Below, in pieces: positions 1 through 7,455 of a DNA stretch of 11,038 bases (position 1 is the first letter of the stretch; each line of letters begins with the position of its first letter). The stretch is from Clostridia bacterium (lineage in GTDB: Bacteria > Bacillota > Clostridia > Oscillospirales > CAG-272): NCBI GenBank assembly GCA_017386965.1, contig JAFOGE010000098.1, positions 1 to 11,038 on the forward strand, in the 5' to 3' direction. Made by a program: the position numbers and the translations under genes. A model generated the notes under the pieces. That model was not told where the DNA came from and searched no databases. It worked only from the letters and a program-made list of their open reading frames with translations.

Positions 1-2949
1 ATTCCCGAGGATATTGTGAACCTAACCGGTATTACGGATGATATGGTCAAGGATGCTCCCAAGGTAGAGGAAGCGCTTGCCGCGTTTTTTGCCTTTATTG
101 GAAACGATGCGGTTCCTGCCGGTTCTCCTAAGCCTCTTTTAATTGCGCACAACGCAAATTTTGATATTGGATTCATCCGTCATTTTGCAAAGCTTTCCAA
201 TCTTCCGTTTGAGAATCCCTACCTGGATACCGTCGCACTGTCCCGTCATATCCATCCGGATCTGAACAAGCATAAGCTGGATATCTTGGCGGAATATTAC
301 CATTTGGGAGATTTTAACCATCACCGTGCTTGCGATGATGCGGAGATCCTTGCGCGTATTTATTTTTGCATGATCGATACGATGCAGAAGCTGGAGCTGC
401 ACGATTTGCGTGATCTGCAGCGCGAAATGACCGAAAAAGCAGATCCCTTGAAGTTGAACACCTACGATCAGATCATTCTCGTCAAGAATACCACGGGCTT
501 GAAGAATCTCTACAAGCTGATTTCCTTCAGCTATCTGGATTATTTCAAGCGGTTTCCGCGCATTCCAAAGACGGTGCTGGAAAAGCATAGAGAAGGACTG
601 ATCATCGGCTCTGCCTGCGAGTCGGGCGAGTTGATCCGCGCGATTCTCGAAAACCGCCCCGAATCAGAGATTGAAGAAATCGTCAACTTCTATGACTATC
701 TGGAAATCCAGCCGACCTGCAACAACCGCTTTCTCATTGCAGAGGGCAAGATTGCGGATGAGGAGGGCTTGCGCGATCTGAACCGCCGTGTCGTTGAGCT
801 TGGCGCGCGTTACGGAAAACCCGTCTGCGCAACCTGCGATGCACATTTCCCCAATCAAGAGGACGAGCTTTTCCGAAAGATCCTTCTTGCGGGACAAAAA
901 TTCAAGGATTTCGATCGGGATATCGGTCTGTATTTCCGTACAACCGATGAGATGCTGGAGGAGTTTTCTTATTTGGGCGAAGAAAAAGCCTATGAGGTCG
1001 TGGTTACCAATACGAATCTGATCGCTGATCAGATCGAGCGCGTGCGGCCGATTCCAAAGGGGAACTATACACCCGAGATGGAAGGTGCCGAGCAAGAGCT
1101 GGAGGAGATGTGTTGGAGCCGCGCCAAGGCACAATACGGCGATCTTCTCCCGGAGCTTGTATCTGCACGCTTGGAAAGAGAGCTGACGTCGATCATTAAG
1201 AACGGATTTGCCGTACTCTATCTTATCGCACAGCGTCTGGTGCATTACAGTGAGGAGCAAGGATACCTGGTTGGCTCGCGCGGATCCGTAGGATCCTCCT
1301 TCGTTGCAACCATGGCGGGTATTTCCGAGGTCAATCCGCTTCCACCGCATTATTATTGTCCAAATCCGGAATGCCGACACAATGAGTTCTTTACCGACGG
1401 CTCGGTCGGCTCGGGATTCGATCTTCCCGACAAGATCTGTCCGAAATGCGGGACAAAATACAAGGCAGACGGACACGATATTATGTTCGAAACCTTCCTT
1501 GGGTTCTATGGAGATAAGTCCCCCGATATTGATTTGAATTTCTCGGGCGACGTACAGGGGCGGGTACATAAATACACCGAGGAGCTTTTCGGTGAGGGAC
1601 ACGTGTTCCGCGCCGGAACGCTTGGAACGCTCGCGGACAAGACTGCCTACGGATACGTGGCGAAATTCGTCGAGCAAAAGGGGATCAGCCTTCCAAGAGC
1701 AGAGATGAATCGCCTTGTCATGAACTGCGTAGGTGTCAAGAAGACGACGGGACAGCATCCCGGAGGCATTATCGTTGTTCCGCAGAAGTTCGATATTTAC
1801 GATTTCACACCGGTTCAGCATCCGGCGGATGACCCCAATTCCTCGATCATCACCACGCACTTTGCTTTTTCCTATCTCCACGATACCATCCTTAAGCTGG
1901 ACGAGCTGGGACACGATATTCCGACCAAATACAAGTGGCTTGAAACCTTCACGGATTCCTCCGTTATGGATGTTGCTATGAACGATCGGTCGGTTTATGA
2001 GCTCTTTGAATCCACCGCGCCGCTTGGGATTCGTCCCGAAGATATTGAGGGGTGTACCATTGGCACCTACGGTCTTCCCGAGTTGGGAACCCCTTTTATT
2101 CAGCAGGTGCTTCTGGATGCAAAGCCGCGAAACTTTGCAGACCTTCTGCAGATTTCAGGCTTGACCCACGGTACAGACGTGTGGCTTGGAAACGCGCAGG
2201 ATCTGATCCGCGAGGGAATCTGCGATATCTCGCGCGTGATTGGAACCCGTGACGGTATCATGCTGGATATGATCCGCTACGGATTGGATAATTCCACCTC
2301 CTTTAAGATCATGGAGGCGGTTCGAAAGGGAAAGGGACTTACCCCTGAGTGGGAAGCTGCGATGCGTGAGCATGGCGTTCCCGAATGGTATATCCTTTCC
2401 TGTAAGAAGATCAAGTACCTCTTCCCGAAGGCGCATGCTGCTGCCTACGTCATGTCAGCGATTCGACTGGCGTGGTATAAGGTGCATCAGCCCGTGGCCT
2501 TCTACTGCACCATGTTCACGGTTGCCCCCAATGGATTTGACGCACAGATCGTTCGGGGCGGAAAGGGACACGTCGTTGCCGTTATGCGCGATATTCAAAA
2601 GCGCGGCAAGGAGGCCTCCCCCAAGGAGCAGGCAAGCGTAACCGTTCTCCAGCTCATCAATGAGGCTATGGCACGTGGCATTCGCTTTTTGCCGGTAGAT
2701 CTTCAGAAATCCCATTCCTACGTCTTCCAACCCGAAAACGGAGCAATCCGAATGCCGTTTTCCGCTCTTCCGGGACTTGGAGAAAGTGCGGCAGAAAATA
2801 TCATCCGCGCCAGAGAGGAGGAACCCTTCTTCTCGATTGAGGATCTGCAGATCCGTGCAAAGCTGAGCAAAGCGGTCATTGATATTCTTCGCGTCAACGG
2901 CGCACTGGATAATGTACAGGAAACCGATCAGCTTACCATGCGCTTCTGA
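1..2949 (+). CDS. polC: DNA polymerase III alpha subunit, PolC type (5'-truncated by the window)
   Basis: This is the replicative DNA polymerase of low-GC Gram-positive bacteria, with built-in 3'-5' proofreading. The reading frame is open from base 1 with no start in view. The 982 visible residues fit a family length near 1,440, so the N-terminal and OB domains and exonuclease motif I lie outside. Visible in order: exonuclease motif II (HNANFDIGF, about 145-171), motif III (HHRACDDAE, about 322-348), and the C-terminal half of the PHP domain with ATCDAHF near 829-849. Then come the zinc-binding cysteines (CPNPEC at 1357-1374, CPKC at 1438-1449) and the palm. The catalytic aspartates are the DID codons at 1525 and 1531 and the Asp of LKLDELGHD at 1900. 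Further C-terminal motifs include TTGQHPGG, SGLTHGTDVWLGNAQ and KKIKYLFPKAHAAAYV. The chain ends in QLTMRF, resembling a sliding-clamp binding motif. No frameshift is seen. Identification is secure from overall similarity to Bacillus PolC. Confidence 0.98.
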   Translation: MPEDIVNLTGITDDMVKDAPKVEEALAAFFAFIGNDAVPAGSPKPLLIAHNANFDIGFIRHFAKLSNLPFENPYLDTVALSRHIHPDLNKHKLDILAEYYHLGDFNHHRACDDAEILARIYFCMIDTMQKLELHDLRDLQREMTEKADPLKLNTYDQIILVKNTTGLKNLYKLISFSYLDYFKRFPRIPKTVLEKHREGLIIGSACESGELIRAILENRPESEIEEIVNFYDYLEIQPTCNNRFLIAEGKIADEEGLRDLNRRVVELGARYGKPVCATCDAHFPNQEDELFRKILLAGQKFKDFDRDIGLYFRTTDEMLEEFSYLGEEKAYEVVVTNTNLIADQIERVRPIPKGNYTPEMEGAEQELEEMCWSRAKAQYGDLLPELVSARLERELTSIIKNGFAVLYLIAQRLVHYSEEQGYLVGSRGSVGSSFVATMAGISEVNPLPPHYYCPNPECRHNEFFTDGSVGSGFDLPDKICPKCGTKYKADGHDIMFETFLGFYGDKSPDIDLNFSGDVQGRVHKYTEELFGEGHVFRAGTLGTLADKTAYGYVAKFVEQKGISLPRAEMNRLVMNCVGVKKTTGQHPGGIIVVPQKFDIYDFTPVQHPADDPNSSIITTHFAFSYLHDTILKLDELGHDIPTKYKWLETFTDSSVMDVAMNDRSVYELFESTAPLGIRPEDIEGCTIGTYGLPELGTPFIQQVLLDAKPRNFADLLQISGLTHGTDVWLGNAQDLIREGICDISRVIGTRDGIMLDMIRYGLDNSTSFKIMEAVRKGKGLTPEWEAAMREHGVPEWYILSCKKIKYLFPKAHAAAYVMSAIRLAWYKVHQPVAFYCTMFTVAPNGFDAQIVRGGKGHVVAVMRDIQKRGKEASPKEQASVTVLQLINEAMARGIRFLPVDLQKSHSYVFQPENGAIRMPFSALPGLGESAAENIIRAREEEPFFSIEDLQIRAKLSKAVIDILRVNGALDNVQETDQLTMRF

Positions 2950-2974
2950 TACGCGCAATCGTATTCCCATCAAG

Positions 2975-3024
2975 AAAAGGAAGGACGTCCAGCCGTCATC
3001 GGCCGGACAATCCTTCCTTTTTTG
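2975..3024 (+). terminator. Intrinsic terminator of polC
   Basis: An imperfect G+C-rich hairpin starts about 25 bases after the polC stop. The left arm begins GGAAGGACGTCC and continues AGCCG. The loop is around TCATC. The right arm is CGGCCGGACAATCCTTCC, followed by seven T (3018-3023 and adjacent). The stem has two small interruptions. The A-run before the left arm pairs with the T-run, so it may work weakly in the other direction too. It separates polC from the downstream Cys-rich gene. Confidence 0.85.
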
Positions 3025-3052
3025 TGTCAAAAAATAGGGAGTTGCATAGAAT
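3024..3052 (+). promoter_or_regulatory. Possible promoter for the Cys-rich gene (weak)
   Basis: GTGTCA (3024-3029; 4 of 6 to TTGACA) lies 17 bases before TAGAAT (3047-3052; 5 of 6 to TATAAT), which fits a modest sigma-A promoter. The predicted transcription start is near 3059, giving a leader of about 44 bases. The same -10 region also reads GCATAGAATA (3044-3053), which matches the Bacillus sigma-K -10 form GCATAnnnTA. However, no AC-type -35 element is present at the expected distance. A gene start right after a terminator requires some promoter here, but which sigma factor uses it is unresolved. Confidence 0.4.
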
Positions 3053-3102
3053 ATTAGCGAAGAGAGTTTTCTCTGAATTTACCAAAAAGGAGATCATCGC
3101 TT

Positions 3103-3957
3103 ATGACGGAAAACAGATTCCCCTGTGCGCCTCCATCCGGAATATGCCGTGACACGGTTTGCATTGAAACCAACCGCGTGTTGGATTCTTGCCGTGACCG
3201 TGATTGCTACGAGGACGTGCGGGTTTACCTTTCCGATTTTGGAAATGAGATTATGGAACGCGCAACTGCAGTTCGCGCAAAGCATGCGCAGATCGTTTGG
3301 AGCTGCATTGGGATTGATCCGATCCAGTTCAACCGTGGATTTTATGCCGTTACGATTCGCTTTTACGTAAAGGTCCTCTTTGAGGTTTGTGTCGGCGGCA
3401 ACCATTCGCATGAGGTGGAGGGAATTGCCGCTATCGAAAAGAGAGTGATCCTTTATGGCGGGGAGAGCAACGTCAACATCTTTAAGAGCAACGGACTTTC
3501 CGGCGGCTTCTGCTGCGATCCCGAACCGGTTTGCGGAGAAAAGAACGTTCCTACGGCAATTGTTGAAGCAGTCGATCCTGTTGTTCTGGGAAGCAGACTT
3601 GTGGAGAAGATCAGCGACTGCAAATGCTGCTGTTGCTGCTGCGAGCGCGATCTGCCCGAGTCGGTTCTCGCCTCCATGAATGCTCCCTTGATCTTCGATG
3701 ACGGAGATGGCAGAAGGGGACGGTACCTTACCGTTTCGCTGGGTATTTTTTCCGTCGTGCGCATCGTTCGTCCCGCGCAATATTTGATCAATGCAACGGA
3801 GTATTGCATTCCCGAAAAGGAATGCCGTCCAGTTGAGGAGGATGATCCTTGTAAGATCTTCCGCGAAATGCCTTTCCCGATCGGTGAGTTTTGCATGCAT
3901 GGAACGCCTCCGCACACCCCCGAAAAGGGCGGCGGACGCTGCGGATGCGGCTCTTAA
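3103..3957 (+). CDS. Conserved Cys-rich hypothetical protein with a six-cysteine run
   Basis: This 284-residue protein has no function I can assign. I recognise the general pattern (TVCIETNRVLDSCRD..C..DVRVYL near residues 18-43, FNRGFYAVTI near 76-85, CIPEKEC near 235-241) as one seen in uncharacterised Clostridia proteins; this is from memory, not a search. It has 23 cysteines, including CKCCCCCC at residues 173-180 and a Gly/Cys tail ending CGCGS. Alternating hydrophobic segments with VEGIAAIEKRVILYG (about 105-119) suggest a beta-rich fold. I see no signal peptide or membrane helix, so it is probably cytosolic or assembled into a structure. AAGGAG (3087-3092) lies 10 bases before the ATG, which supports the start. 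It is single-gene, bounded by the polC terminator and the convergent clpX hairpin. The clustered Cys suggest metal binding or disulfide cross-linking (inference). Spore-coat-like roles are only a guess. Confidence 0.88.
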   Translation: MTENRFPCAPPSGICRDTVCIETNRVLDSCRDRDCYEDVRVYLSDFGNEIMERATAVRAKHAQIVWSCIGIDPIQFNRGFYAVTIRFYVKVLFEVCVGGNHSHEVEGIAAIEKRVILYGGESNVNIFKSNGLSGGFCCDPEPVCGEKNVPTAIVEAVDPVVLGSRLVEKISDCKCCCCCCERDLPESVLASMNAPLIFDDGDGRRGRYLTVSLGIFSVVRIVRPAQYLINATEYCIPEKECRPVEEDDPCKIFREMPFPIGEFCMHGTPPHTPEKGGGRCGCGS

Positions 3958-3960
3958 AGG

Positions 3961-4009
3961 AATAAAACGAGGTGAGAATGAAATGCAAGAAGCATTTCAT
4001 TCTCACCTC
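3961..4009 (-). terminator. Terminator of clpX: perfect 18-bp hairpin
   Basis: The arms at 3969-3986 and 3992-4009 are exactly complementary over 18 bp (GAGGTGAGAATGAAATGC and its reverse complement) around a 5-base loop. The hairpin starts 6 bases after the clpX stop. On the - strand it is followed by GTTTTATT, a usable U-tract. On the + strand it lies 11 bases after the stop of the Cys-rich gene but is followed by AATCGCTT. It therefore suits clpX best, and could still hold back + strand transcripts through stem strength alone. Confidence 0.85.
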
Positions 4010-4015
4010 AATCGC

Positions 4016-5380
4016 TTATGCGGGCTCGTTGCTGTCCGTCAGGGCAGGCGCTTCGGCACCTTCCGGTAACGTGTCGCGCAGAAGAATATAGTTGCAGGGG
4101 CCCTCCTTGCGCAGGCATTCCGGTGTGATGACCACCTCAGCGATGTCACTTCGAGAGGGAACCTCATACATAATATCTGTCATAGCGTTTTCCAAAATCG
4201 AACGCAGACCGCGTGCTCCCGTATTTCGCTCGATCGCCATAGAGGCAACCGCCTCCAGCGCATCCTTGGGAATGGTAAGCTTTACGCCGTCCATACGAAA
4301 CAGCTTTTCATATTGCTTTACAAGCGAATTCTTCGGCTCTGTCAGAATTCGGATCAGGGCCGTACGATCCAGATCGGAAAGCGGAACAATCACGGGGACA
4401 CGTCCCACCAGCTCGGGAATCAGTCCGAATTTGACGATGTCGTGCGGAACCACATCGCGGAAGATCCCGGTGCTTTTGCGTTCTGTCTTGGTTTTGATCT
4501 CACCGCCGAAGCCGATGACCTGATTGCCCTTGCGCTTTTCGATAATTTGATCCAGACCGTCGAATGCGCCGCCGCAGATAAAGAGAATATTCTTTGTATT
4601 GATCTGAATGAATTCCTGATTCGGATGCTTGCGTCCGCCCTGCGGAGGAACGTTTGCAACGGTTCCTTCCAGAATCTTGAGCAATGCTTGCTGCACGCCT
4701 TCGCCCGAAACATCACGTGTGATGGAACGGTTTTCGCTCTTTCGAGAGATCTTGTCGATCTCATCAATATAAATGATTCCGCGCTCTGCAAGCTCAACGT
4801 TGTAATCTGCGGCTTGGATCAAACGGAGAAGAATGTTCTCCACGTCCTCACCCACGTATCCGGCCTCGGTCAAGGTCGTTGCGTCTGCGATTGCAAAGGG
4901 AACCTTCAGCGTTTTTGCAAGCGTCTGCGCCAGATAGGTCTTACCAACACCGGTAGGGCCGATCAGGAGGACGTTGCTTTTTTGAAGCTCTACGTCGTTT
5001 TCATCGGTAGAGCTATCGGTTTCCTTTTTTTTCTTTCCTTTGCTCTTTTGTGCTTCCGTTTTTTGAGAGAGAATACGCTTGTAGTGATTGTAAACGGCAA
5101 CGGAAAGAGCAACCTTTGCCTCATCCTGTCCGATCACATACTGATCCAGAGAAGCCTTGATCTGCATGGGGCGGGGAAGCTCGGAAAGAGAAAGCGGCTC
5201 ATTGGATTTTTGAACCTCCTGCTCGGTTTCAAAGATCAACTCATTGCAGGCCTCTACGCAAAAATCGCAGATATAAGCATTGGTGGGGGAAGGAATCAGA
5301 AAGTTGACCTGGTGCTCATTGCGTCCGCAAAAGGAGCAATGACGCAGATTCTTTCCGTTGTTGTTAGCATTGTTTGCCAT
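4016..5380 (-). CDS. clpX: ATP-dependent Clp protease ATP-binding subunit ClpX
   Basis: ClpX is a hexameric AAA+ unfoldase that recognises tagged proteins and threads them into ClpP. In the 454-residue form it has an N-terminal zinc domain (C15, C18, C38, C41), Walker A GPTGVGKT (141-148) and pore loop GYVG (174-177). Walker B is IIYIDEID (202-209), the RKH pore loop is at 250-252, and the ClpP-docking IGF loop is at 289-291. The arginine finger is ELVGR (R327) and sensor 2 is GAR (388-390). I chose ATG at 5380 (MANNANN). An in-frame TTG at 5395 would add five residues, but the AAAGGA site (5396-5401) abuts that TTG and is 15 bases from the ATG. A lysine-rich then acidic segment at residues 105-130 is longer than in E. 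coli ClpX, and the C-terminal tail is extended, so the protein exceeds the usual 420-430 residues. It lies 30 bases after clpP. Confidence 0.98.
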   Translation of the reverse strand: MANNANNNGKNLRHCSFCGRNEHQVNFLIPSPTNAYICDFCVEACNELIFETEQEVQKSNEPLSLSELPRPMQIKASLDQYVIGQDEAKVALSVAVYNHYKRILSQKTEAQKSKGKKKKETDSSTDENDVELQKSNVLLIGPTGVGKTYLAQTLAKTLKVPFAIADATTLTEAGYVGEDVENILLRLIQAADYNVELAERGIIYIDEIDKISRKSENRSITRDVSGEGVQQALLKILEGTVANVPPQGGRKHPNQEFIQINTKNILFICGGAFDGLDQIIEKRKGNQVIGFGGEIKTKTERKSTGIFRDVVPHDIVKFGLIPELVGRVPVIVPLSDLDRTALIRILTEPKNSLVKQYEKLFRMDGVKLTIPKDALEAVASMAIERNTGARGLRSILENAMTDIMYEVPSRSDIAEVVITPECLRKEGPCNYILLRDTLPEGAEAPALTDSNEPA

Positions 5381-5410
5381 GAATGTGTCTGTCAATCCTT
5401 TCTATACGCA

Positions 5411-6022
5411 TCAGGGACGTTTTGCCAGAATCTTATCTACCAATCCGTACGCAAGCGCATCCTGTGCTGTCATATAGTTGTCACGGTCCGTATCGCGCTC
5501 AATTACGTCCAGGGGCTTGCCGGTATTCTCAGCGAGGATTCTGTTTAGGGTTGCCTTCGTGCGCAGAATATGCTCTGCCTGGATCTGGATGTCGCTGGCC
5601 TGGCCACGCGCACCGCCCAAGGGCTGATGGATCATAATCTCGCTATGAGGGAGAGCAAGACGCTTGCCTTTTGTTCCGGAGGAGAGAAGGAAGGCTCCCA
5701 TGCTGGCGGCCATACCGATGCAGATCGTGGAAACGTCGCACTTGATGAATTGCATGGTATCATAGATCGCCATGCCGGCAGTGACCGATCCTCCGGGAGA
5801 GTTGATATAGAAGGAAATATCCTTATCGGGATCCTGCGCCTCGAGGAAGAGCATTTGGGCTACGACCAAGGAGGCAGTCGCATCGTTGACCTCATCCGAA
5901 AGGAAGATGATGCGGTCGTTGAGCAAACGGGAAAAAATATCGTAAGAGCGCTCGCCGCGATTGGTCTGCTCAATGACCATGGGAACGAGTGCGTTTTTTT
6001 CGGTATTTCTGGAATCAAGCAT
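5411..6022 (-). CDS. clpP: ATP-dependent Clp protease proteolytic subunit ClpP
   Basis: ClpP is a serine peptidase (family S14) whose two stacked heptamers form the degradation chamber used by ClpX and other Clp ATPases in the cytosol. The 203 residues carry the catalytic triad: S107 in GMAASMGA, H132 in MIHQPLGG and D181 in DTDRDNYM, with the usual spacings of 25 and 49. The N-terminus contains ALVPMVIEQT (11-20), the conserved start of the mature enzyme, so the first ten residues are probably a short propeptide removed by self-processing. INSPGGSVTAG (73-83) is the oxyanion-hole region. The ATG at 6022 is preceded by GAGG about 8 bases upstream. The gene lies between tig and clpX on the same strand, so the chaperone, peptidase and unfoldase are likely made from one transcript. 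No CtsR heptad repeats are seen in front of it. Confidence 0.98.
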   Translation of the reverse strand: MLDSRNTEKNALVPMVIEQTNRGERSYDIFSRLLNDRIIFLSDEVNDATASLVVAQMLFLEAQDPDKDISFYINSPGGSVTAGMAIYDTMQFIKCDVSTICIGMAASMGAFLLSSGTKGKRLALPHSEIMIHQPLGGARGQASDIQIQAEHILRTKATLNRILAENTGKPLDVIERDTDRDNYMTAQDALAYGLVDKILAKRP

Positions 6023-6049
6023 GCTTCATACCTCGTTTCATAATAATTG

Positions 6050-6081
6050 GAACCGGAAATGGCAATTGCTACTTCCGGTTC
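6050..6081 (-). other. Stem-loop in the tig-clpP intergenic gap
   Basis: GAACCGGAA and TTCCGGTTC (6073-6081 and 6050-6058) form a perfect 9-bp stem. The 14-base loop contains GCAATTGC, which can pair further to leave an AATT tip. On the - strand it is followed by CAATTATTATG, which is not a true U-tract. It may be a leaky attenuator, an RNA-processing site or a stabiliser that sets clpP-clpX levels relative to tig. It lies 15 bases after the tig stop codon and about 28 bases before the clpP start. Confidence 0.65.
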
Positions 6082-6095
6082 AAACAGTGTAAAAT

Positions 6096-7376
6096 TTACT
6101 TCGCTGCAATCGCTTTTTCTTTGACAAGCTCCATTGCCTTCTTAACCTTCATATCCTCAGCGACGGATTCTACGGGAATCATCTCGCGAACCTTGTCGGC
6201 CTCCATATTATAGGTCTTTGCGATGGATTCGATCTCTGCGTTGATGTCCTCATCGGTCACCTCGATCGCCTCCAGCTTTGCGATGGTTTCCAGAGCCAGT
6301 CTGAGCTTAACCTGCTTCTCGGCCTGCGGGCGAAGCTGCTCGCGCAGGGAATCCAGGTTCATGCCGGTGTACTGGAAGTAGGTCTTCAGATCCAGTCCCT
6401 GCATACGCAGACGGTTGTCGTAGTCGCGAACGAAGTTCTCGGTTTCTGCAACGTACATCTGCTCGGGAATATCCGCCTCCAGCTTTTCAATGAGCTGATC
6501 GAGGATCGCGTCTTCAAACTCACGCTCTGCCTCGTCCTTATGTCTCTTCGAAATTTTTGCCTTTACATCGGCACGATATTCATCCATTGTATCAAATTCG
6601 GAAACGTCCTTTGCAAAATCGTCATCCAGTTCAGGAAGCTCGATGTGCTTGATCTTGTGAATAACCGTCTTAAAGACAGCCGCCTTGCCGGCAAGCTCCT
6701 TTGCGTGATACTCGGTGGGGAAGGTAACGTTTACGTCGAAAGCCTCCTCCAGCTTGTGTCCTGCAACCTGCTCCTCAAATCCGGGGATGAAGTTGCCGGA
6801 ACCGAGCTTCAAGGGGTAATCCGAGCCCTTTCCGCCCTCAAAGGGAACACCGTCCACAAAGCCCTCGTAGTCGATGGTGCAGACATCACCCATCTGAGAA
6901 GCCTCATCCGTCACCTCGATCTCGCGAGAGTTACGCTCGCGGATCATGTTGATCTCCGCCTCGATCTCATCCTTGGTTACTCTGACTGCCTTCTTCTTAG
7001 CAGAGAGGCCCAGATAGCCCTCAATCTTTGCCTCAGGCTTTACGGCAACCTTTGCAGAGAGAACAACACCGTTGTCATCAATGGAAACAATGTCAAACTC
7101 GGGCTGGCCAACCATATCAAGGCCGGACTCTGCCAGTGCGGCATCGAAAGCGTCGGGAAGAACCTCGTTGATTGCATCCTCGTAGAAGAATCCCTTGCCG
7201 TACATCTTCTCGATGACAGAGCGAGGAGCCTTGCCCTTGCGGAAGCCGGGAACGGCGATCTTTCCAACCTGCTTACGGTATGCGTTGGAAATTGCCTTAT
7301 CGAAGGTTGCCTTGTCAACCGAGAATTCCAGAGTATATACACTCTTGTCGGTCAGTTCGGATTTGATTAAACTCAT
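6096..7376 (-). CDS. tig: Trigger factor (ribosome-associated chaperone, peptidyl-prolyl isomerase)
   Basis: Trigger factor docks at the ribosomal exit tunnel, shields emerging chains and has prolyl isomerase activity. The 426 residues are the usual length. The N-terminal ribosome-binding domain has the signature GFRKGKAP (44-51). The FKBP-type isomerase domain spans roughly residues 163-243 (GDVCTIDYEGFVDG, then LGSGNFIPGFEEQVAGHK). A helical, charge-rich C-terminal chaperone domain follows, with FQYTGMNLDSLREQ and a lysine-rich end. The ATG at 7376 is preceded by GGAGG (7387-7391) with 10 bases between. It is the first gene of the tig-clpP-clpX cluster and has its own strong promoter. Transcription from the upstream phosphoesterase could also reach it, since no clear terminator separates them. 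Confidence 0.98.
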   Translation of the reverse strand: MSLIKSELTDKSVYTLEFSVDKATFDKAISNAYRKQVGKIAVPGFRKGKAPRSVIEKMYGKGFFYEDAINEVLPDAFDAALAESGLDMVGQPEFDIVSIDDNGVVLSAKVAVKPEAKIEGYLGLSAKKKAVRVTKDEIEAEINMIRERNSREIEVTDEASQMGDVCTIDYEGFVDGVPFEGGKGSDYPLKLGSGNFIPGFEEQVAGHKLEEAFDVNVTFPTEYHAKELAGKAAVFKTVIHKIKHIELPELDDDFAKDVSEFDTMDEYRADVKAKISKRHKDEAEREFEDAILDQLIEKLEADIPEQMYVAETENFVRDYDNRLRMQGLDLKTYFQYTGMNLDSLREQLRPQAEKQVKLRLALETIAKLEAIEVTDEDINAEIESIAKTYNMEADKVREMIPVESVAEDMKVKKAMELVKEKAIAAK

Positions 7377-7426
7377 TTTTTACAGTCCTCCAAATTTCAT
7401 CGGTAAATATATTACATACAAAGTAT

Positions 7427-7455
7427 ATTGTATAATTTTTTTGCGGTTTTGTCAA
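7427..7455 (-). promoter_or_regulatory. Sigma-A promoter of tig-clpP-clpX
   Basis: On the - strand, TTGACA (7450-7455, a perfect -35) is separated by exactly 17 bases from TACAAT (7427-7432, 5 of 6 to TATAAT). The predicted start is near 7420, leaving a leader of about 44 bases before the tig ATG. This is the strongest housekeeping promoter in the window and fits constitutive expression of the quality-control genes. An imperfectly spaced AT-rich inverted repeat overlaps the -10. Confidence 0.88.

Noticed and set aside
664..1914. A 416-codon - strand open frame inside polC
   Set aside because: It is a shadow of the secure polC frame, resembles no family and has no start signals.
3020..3053. 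Sigma-K promoter for the Cys-rich gene
   Set aside because: The -10 pattern GCATAnnnTA fits, but no AC-type -35 element is found at 15 to 17 bases, so it is kept only as an alternative reading of the weak promoter.
4313..5548. A 411-codon + strand open frame opposite clpX
   Set aside because: It is antisense to clpX and runs into clpP, and its sequence does not resemble a real protein.
6023..6095. Separate clpP promoter in the tig-clpP gap
   Set aside because: A TATTAT -10 is present, but the nearest -35-like element (TTGCCA) is only 14 bases away; no CtsR repeats are seen.
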